Assembly: GCA_045616945.1 (NCBI GenBank)
Contig: JAZLHR010000059.1
Span: 1 to 17,591 of the forward strand
Source of the DNA: UBA6987 sp045616945
GTDB taxonomy: Bacteria; Bacillota; Clostridia; Lachnospirales; Lachnospiraceae
Direction: 5' to 3'
DNA: 17,591 nucleotides
Shown here: piece by piece, positions 14,277-17,591 of the stretch
How positions within the stretch are numbered: position 1 is the stretch's first letter
How the letters are laid out: each line of letters starts with the position of its first letter
Notes under the pieces: model-generated
Told to the model about the DNA's origin: nothing
Seen by the model: the letters and a program-made list of their open reading frames with translations, nothing else
The model's database searches: none
Translations under genes and position numbers: made by a program

Positions 14277-14690
14277 ATGAGTTCTTATAAGATTACTGTG
14301 AATGGTGTTGCTTATGATGTTACGGTAGAAAGTGCCGGCTTCAGCCCGATGAGCGCTGCTCCCATGATGGCTGCTCCTGCCGCTTTTGCTCCTGTTGCTC
14401 CTAAGGCTGCCGCTCCTGCTGCTGCCCCCGCTGCCGCTCCTAAGGCTGCTCCCAAGGCTGCCCCTGCCGCTGCCGGCGCTGTTGCGGTAGAAGCTCCCGT
14501 TATCGGAAAGATCTTCAAGCTCGTTGCCAAGGTCGGTGATGTTGTTGCCGCCGGCGATGATATCGTTGTTCTGGAATCCATGAAGATGGAGATCCCCGTA
14601 GTGGCTCCCGCTGCCGGTACGGTTGCTTCCATCAATGTTAAGGAAGGCGATGCCGTAGAAGTCGGCGACGTTCTTGCTTCCCTGAACTAA
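14277..14690 (+). CDS. Biotin carboxyl carrier subunit 2 of the decarboxylase
   Basis: This 137-residue paralogue of carrier 1 has the same layout: N-terminal SSYKITVNGVAYDVTVE, Ala/Pro/Lys linker, and a biotinyl domain with K103 in ESMKM. AGGAGG at 14263-14268 fixes the ATG at 14277. A 41-base run (14577-14617) is identical to carrier 1, although synonymous differences are common on either side. It is co-transcribed with the alpha subunit, whereas carrier 1 goes with gamma and beta. No intrinsic terminator lies immediately after it; the hairpin at 14749-14786 may serve both as its terminator and as the guaA attenuator. Confidence 0.9.
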   Translation: MSSYKITVNGVAYDVTVESAGFSPMSAAPMMAAPAAFAPVAPKAAAPAAAPAAAPKAAPKAAPAAAGAVAVEAPVIGKIFKLVAKVGDVVAAGDDIVVLESMKMEIPVVAPAAGTVASINVKEGDAVEVGDVLASLN

Positions 14691-14708
14691 AAAAATTTCA
14701 AGAGAAAA

Positions 14709-14737
14709 TTGCAAGTTCATTCTTCCTGTTGTATAAT
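14709..14737 (+). promoter_or_regulatory. Promoter of guaA
   Basis: TTGCAA (14709-14714), a 17-base spacer and TATAAT (14732-14737) lie about 100 bases upstream of the guaA start, immediately before a terminator-like hairpin. Confidence 0.8.
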
Positions 14738-14748
14738 AGGGAGAGGAT

Positions 14749-14786
14749 GCCGGAGGTGCAGGAGACATCTCCGGCTTTCTTTTTTT
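14749..14786 (+). terminator. Promoter-proximal terminator (attenuator candidate) in the guaA leader
   Basis: GCCGGAGGTG (14749-14758) pairs with CATCTCCGGC (14766-14775) with one G-U pair and a 7-base loop, followed by TTTCTTTTTTT. It begins only about 5 bases after the predicted transcription start and ends 50 bases before the guaA start codon. No purine aptamer fits in front of it. It may be an attenuator, or may mainly end transcripts from the upstream carrier gene. Confidence 0.75.
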
Positions 14787-14836
14787 CCGGTGCTGCGAAG
14801 GCAGTCCGAGGCTTGAAAACATTAGGGGGAAATAGT

Positions 14837-15820
14837 ATGCAGGGCAATGTTCGTCCCGAATCCATGAAGAGAATCAACACCGAGGCATTGGCCGAGGCTT
14901 TTATTGAGGAACAGATCGCTGAACTCCGGAAACAAATCGGCACGAAAAAAGTACTTCTTGCGCTCTCCGGCGGCGTGGATTCTTCCGTTGTTGCCGCGCT
15001 TTTGATCAAAGCCATCGGCAAACAGCTGGTATGCGTTCATGTCAACCACGGTCTGCTGCGCAAGGGCGAGCCGGAGCAGGTCGTTCAGGTGTTCCGGAAT
15101 GAATTGAATGCCAATCTGGTCTATGTGGATGCCGTGGACCGTTTCCTGGATAAGCTGGCCGGTGTTGCTGACCCCGAAACGAAGCGGAAGATCATCGGCA
15201 AGGAATTCATTGAAGTATTTGCCGAAGAAGCCGCGAAGCAGGAAGGCATCGAGTTCCTGGCACAGGGGACCATTTACCCCGATATTCTGGAGTCCGATGG
15301 CGTGAAGGCGCATCATAACGTCGGCGGTCTGCCCGAGAACCTTCAGTTTGAGCTGGTTGAACCGGTCAAGCTGCTTTACAAGGATGAAGTCCGCATGGTC
15401 GGCAAGGCGCTGGGCCTGCCCGACAATATGGTCTACCGTCAGCCCTTCCCCGGCCCTGGCCTGGGCGTCCGCTGCATCGGTGCCATCACCCGCGACCGTC
15501 TGGAAGCGCTTCGTGAGGCAGATGCGATCGTCCGTGAGGAGATCGGCAAGCTTCCCGTGACCCCTTGGCAGTATTTCTGCGCGATCCCGGATTTCCAGTC
15601 TACTGGCATCAAGTATGTCAACGGCAAGGGCGAGCGTTATATGGGCTGGGCCTGCGTCATCCGTGCCGTCAATACGACGGATGCAGTGCTTGTAACGGTT
15701 CCCGAGATCCCCTTCGAGACGCTGTGCGCGATGCGGGATAAGATCGTAAAGATCCCCGGAATCAACCGCGTGCTGTGGGACATCAGCGAAAAACCCGTGG
15801 CAACGATTGAGTGGGAATGA
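14837..15820 (+). CDS. guaA: GMP synthase, ATP-pyrophosphatase subunit (no glutaminase domain)
   Basis: This 327-residue enzyme converts XMP to GMP. It has the PP-loop SGGVDS (44-49), HVNHGLLRKGE, QGTIYPDILES, the FPGPGLGVRC signature, and a complete dimerisation domain ending in TIEWE. The usual bacterial enzyme is about 510 residues with an N-terminal class I glutamine amidotransferase domain. Here only a 20-residue extension precedes the ATPase domain, and the 147 bases upstream are non-coding leader. It therefore resembles the two-subunit GMP synthetase known from archaea, or it uses ammonia; a glutaminase subunit may be encoded elsewhere. The ATG at 14837 follows AGGGGGA. The frame is open upstream to 14729, so an earlier start cannot be fully excluded. 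Confidence 0.92.
   Translation: MQGNVRPESMKRINTEALAEAFIEEQIAELRKQIGTKKVLLALSGGVDSSVVAALLIKAIGKQLVCVHVNHGLLRKGEPEQVVQVFRNELNANLVYVDAVDRFLDKLAGVADPETKRKIIGKEFIEVFAEEAAKQEGIEFLAQGTIYPDILESDGVKAHHNVGGLPENLQFELVEPVKLLYKDEVRMVGKALGLPDNMVYRQPFPGPGLGVRCIGAITRDRLEALREADAIVREEIGKLPVTPWQYFCAIPDFQSTGIKYVNGKGERYMGWACVIRAVNTTDAVLVTVPEIPFETLCAMRDKIVKIPGINRVLWDISEKPVATIEWE
15809..15820 (+). other. Candidate attachment site at the 3' end of guaA
   Basis: GAGTGGGAATGA encodes the conserved final Glu-Trp-Glu and stop of guaA. The 3' end of guaA is a known integration hotspot for genomic islands. Immediately downstream the sequence changes to element-like content (repeats, repressor, integrase remnant). The partner site would lie beyond the window, so this is inferred. 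Confidence 0.45.
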
Positions 15821-15878
15821 TATCACGGAGTCACTTTCCCCGGTGAACACCTGCAAAAGTCGGGTTTTCCCGGAGCTG

Positions 15879-15896
15879 TGACAACAGATTGACAAC
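15879..15896 (+). repeat. Direct repeats TGACAAC, candidate integrase arm-binding sites
   Basis: TGACAAC occurs at 15879-15885 and 15890-15896, spaced 11 bases apart, one helical turn. They lie about 60 bases past the guaA stop. Short direct repeats of this kind flank the core in Gram-positive tyrosine-integrase attachment regions. Confidence 0.4.
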
Positions 15897-15918
15897 AAAA
15901 ATCCAATATTCAAAGAAT

Positions 15919-15959
15919 AAGAGCTAACTGATTTTGTATAAGTCAGTTAGCTCTTTTTT
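15919..15959 (-). terminator. Terminator downstream of the XRE repressor (probably bidirectional)
   Basis: AAGAGCTAACTGA (15919-15931) and TCAGTTAGCTCTT (15943-15955) form a perfect 13-bp stem around an 11-base loop. T residues follow on the plus strand, and a weaker T-rich tail on the minus strand. It lies 5 bases beyond the minus-strand XRE gene and 99 bases beyond guaA. Confidence 0.85.
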
Positions 15960-15963
15960 GCTT

Positions 15964-16503
15964 TCATTCTTCTGTTTCTTCTTTGAGCGCATCCACCAGC
16001 ATATCGCCGAGCACCTGTGACGGCACCTTCGCCCACCGGCCAGTGGTATCGAACTCGGGATAGAAATAGCGCCAGCGGTCGTATTCCTCCTGGCTGATCT
16101 CGCCGGAGTCGAGCATGGCAGCAGCCTGTCGCCATGCATACAGCATCTCATGCAGTTTTGCAGCGTCAGCACTGGAACGAGGGTCAATGCGCAGGCAGAC
16201 TTCCCCCTCCATGTCGCCGCCCATTTCATCGACTCTCAAACCGTATCGGTCTTCCAGCGTGAACAGCGTGTGCATAAGTCCGATGTAGGAGTCAATATCC
16301 GGCACGGCGAGCGCCTGCGGCGAAACGTCGAGTATCTGCGCAAGGGACGCTGTAAGGTCAGATTTAGGGGTTCTGACCCCTGTTTCGTACTGCGCAAGCC
16401 GCACGTCGGCAGATTTCTCCGGGAAACCGAGAAGCTGCCCCAAATACCTCTGCGTCATACCGCGCATATTGCGGAAAAAGTGAATTCTCTCACCGATTGC
16501 CAT
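15964..16503 (-). CDS. XRE-family repressor of the right mobile element
   Basis: This 179-residue regulator has an N-terminal Cro/C1-type HTH (about 4-62; IHFFRNMRGMTQRYLGQLLG, then RLAQYETGVRTPKSDLTASLAQILDVSP). Its C-terminal domain (about 70-179) is acidic and contains SADAAKLHEMLYAWRQAAAML and EISQEEYDRWRYFYP, which I cannot assign beyond its occurrence in element-borne regulators. AGGAG lies 9 bases before the ATG at 16503. It is divergent from the integrase, and repeated TTTAGCATT-like sites lie across both promoters, so it probably represses itself and the integrase. Confidence 0.9.
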   Translation of the reverse strand: MAIGERIHFFRNMRGMTQRYLGQLLGFPEKSADVRLAQYETGVRTPKSDLTASLAQILDVSPQALAVPDIDSYIGLMHTLFTLEDRYGLRVDEMGGDMEGEVCLRIDPRSSADAAKLHEMLYAWRQAAAMLDSGEISQEEYDRWRYFYPEFDTTGRWAKVPSQVLGDMLVDALKEETEE

Positions 16504-16539
16504 GATACCACACTCCTGCGTAAAGCATTCTTTGCAGAT

Positions 16540-16568
16540 AGTATAGCATATATGTTTAGCATTGTCAA
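16540..16568 (-). promoter_or_regulatory. Promoter of the XRE repressor
   Basis: On the minus strand a perfect TTGACA (16568-16563), a 17-base spacer and TATACT (16545-16540) precede the repressor by about 37 bases. Confidence 0.88.
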
Positions 16569-16672
16569 GATAAATCGAAACAAATTTGTTTAATATTTTC
16601 TCGCAAACCTATTGACATTAACATAAATGCTTAGTATAATAAAGGCAAGACTAAATGAATAAGTTTAGCAAT
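16554..16672. promoter_or_regulatory. Operator array between divergent repressor and integrase promoters
   Basis: Related elements recur: GTTTAGCATT (16554-16563), CTAAGCATT on the minus strand (16634-16626), and GTTTAGCAAT (16663-16672). The last forms a CTAAA-N8-TTTAG dyad with 16651-16655. The first two sit in the spacers of the opposing promoters. A 14-base perfect palindrome AAACAAATTTGTTT lies between the promoters at 16578-16591. The layout suggests autoregulation and integrase repression by the XRE protein. Confidence 0.6.
16612..16640 (+). promoter_or_regulatory. Consensus promoter of the integrase remnant
   Basis: TTGACA (16612-16617), a 17-base spacer and TATAAT (16635-16640) form a perfect sigma-A promoter about 75 bases before the start codon. 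Candidate operator repeats overlap it. Confidence 0.9.
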
Positions 16673-16713
16673 GTGCGGCACCGGGCAAATACGAAGAAAG
16701 GAGGAACGTGCCT

Positions 16714-17591
16714 ATGGAGAAACGGTCATTCATGAGAGTGGATGAAGTTGCGGCAGAACTGGGAGAAGAAAAGCAGAGTACGAAGCGCGGATTCAAAACC
16801 AAGCGGGAAGCCCTTGCATGGGAACGCGAAATGCTGAACAAGGCGACCGGCGATCTGGATATGACCTCAGGGAGCTTCATCGAGCATTACACGGAGGATG
16901 TAAAACCTCGTCTCAAGGAAAACACGTGGCAGACGAAGGATAACCTGATTCAGACCAAGTTTCTCCCGTATTTCGGCAAGCTGAAAATGAATAACATCAT
17001 GCCTCAGCAGATTATCGCATGGCAGAACGAGATGATGAACTTTCGGGACGAAAACGGCGAGGCATACTCTCCGGTCTATCTCAAGACGATCCACAATCAG
17101 CTCAGCGCGATTTTCAATCATGCGGTGAGGTATTACAACCTGAGAGAGAACCCCTGCAGGAAAGCGGGCAGCATGGGCAAGAAGAAAAACCATGAAATGT
17201 CGGCGCAGCGGCTGGACAAAGGAGGAATATCTGAAATTCGCGGACGCGATGATGGACAAACCGCAGTCCTACTACGCATTTGAGATGCTTGCGGCGTAAA
17301 CGACGCGGCTGGTGCGGTATCCGCGAAGGCGAGCTGCTGGCGCTGACGCCCGCCGACTTCGACTTTGAGAAGAACACCGTTACCATCAACAAGTCCTATC
17401 AGCGACTGAACGGCAGCGACGTCATCACCTCTCCCAAGACGGAAAAGAGCAACCGGACGATCCTCGTTCCGCAGTTCCTTATGGACGAGATCAGGGACTA
17501 TCTGAAAATGCTCTACGGCATCCAGCCGGACGAGCGGATGTTCACCGTCACCAAGAGCTATCTGCACCGGGAAATGGACAGAGGCGCAAAG
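16714..17591 (+). pseudogene. Tyrosine recombinase (integrase), excisionase-fused and frame-broken, partial at window end
   Basis: The segment encodes a phage/Tn916-type tyrosine integrase in three successive frames. Frame 1 (16714-17199) gives KRGFKTKREALAWEREM, the SAM-like core-binding domain and NHAVRYYNLRENP. Frame 2 (17213-17299) gives WTKEEYLKFADAMMDKP and stops at TAA 17297. Frame 3 (17310-17591) gives WCGIREGELLALTPADF, with the catalytic Arg region, and TKSYLHREMDRGAK, then runs off the window. The extra bases at the junctions (17200-17212 and 17291-17309) cause the shifts. The first 17 residues (MEKRSFMRVDEVAAELG) look like an excisionase/HTH start rather than an integrase, so the N-terminal arm-binding domain is largely missing. 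AAGGAGG lies 9 bases before the ATG at 16714. It is very unlikely to make active integrase. Confidence 0.88.

Noticed and set aside
14738..14836. Guanine/xanthine riboswitch before guaA
   Set aside because: The space before the terminator is only a few bases, and no purine-aptamer core motifs are visible.
14822..15913. 363-codon open frame on the minus strand opposite guaA
   Set aside because: It mirrors the guaA reading frame and shows no recognisable domain, while guaA motifs on the plus strand are unambiguous.
17200..17309. Programmed frameshifting in the integrase
   Set aside because: No slippery heptamer was seen, and the shifts coincide with extra bases of about 7 and 16 nt and an in-frame TAA. 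The N-terminus is also damaged, so decay is the simpler reading.

Overview
The window looks like a chromosomal segment of an anaerobic, probably gut-associated member of Bacillota (Clostridia). The evidence is: moderately GC-rich coding DNA with strong AGGAGG ribosome-binding sites and TTGACA/TATAAT promoters, a lysine riboswitch, a biotin-dependent Na+-pumping decarboxylase with a separate biotin carrier protein, and Clostridia-type mobile elements at both ends. I cannot place it to family from sequence alone.

Layout. (1) 1-2087: the right end of an integrated element, with the tail of an unidentified gene, an XRE-type regulator (169-528) and a translationally coupled large serine recombinase (525-2087). 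The recombinase's last codons run through a strong terminator hairpin, as if the element had inserted into a terminator. (2) 2097-4158, minus strand: an NhaC-superfamily transporter of the type proposed to be a lysine transporter (LysW). Its leader has a consensus promoter, a lysine riboswitch aptamer and an intrinsic terminator ending just before the ribosome-binding site. (3) 4237-7967, plus strand: a HAD nucleotidase-like gene, a PAP2 phosphatase, tRNA-Ala(GGC), then an SMP-30/gluconolactonase gene paired with an MBL-fold hydrolase. (4) 10229-7982, minus strand: a probable four-gene operon of a CPCC zinc-ribbon protein, a membrane-anchored protein with a Thr-Glu-Lys repeat stalk and a possible colicin-D-like C-terminal domain, tadA, and an amino-acid racemase. 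(5) 10361-14690, plus strand: a Na+-translocating decarboxylase in two transcription units. The first carries gamma, biotin carrier 1 and beta; the second carries carboxyltransferase alpha and biotin carrier 2. (6) 14709-15820: a GMP synthase ATP-pyrophosphatase subunit without the usual glutaminase domain, behind a promoter-proximal terminator. (7) 15809-17591: the left end of a second element, starting at or near the 3' end of guaA. It has candidate integrase arm sites, a divergent XRE repressor/integrase control region, and a badly damaged tyrosine integrase running off the window.

How the genes work together. The oxaloacetate-decarboxylase-type pump would convert decarboxylation energy into a Na+ gradient, and the NhaC-type lysine transporter is a plausible consumer of it. 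The central genes are mostly housekeeping or salvage functions.

The less ordinary points are: a DnaJ-like CxxCxGxG pair in the outer loop of the transporter; an epsilon-subunit-like tail fused to the decarboxylase alpha subunit; two near-identical biotin carriers; the stalked possible nuclease-fold protein overlapping a CPCC gene; the glutaminase-less GMP synthase with a leader terminator; and an integrase that appears to be an excisionase-integrase deletion fusion with two further frame-breaking insertions. I did not find a clearly new multi-gene defence or biosynthetic system. The CPCC/stalked-protein pair is the best candidate for something undescribed.
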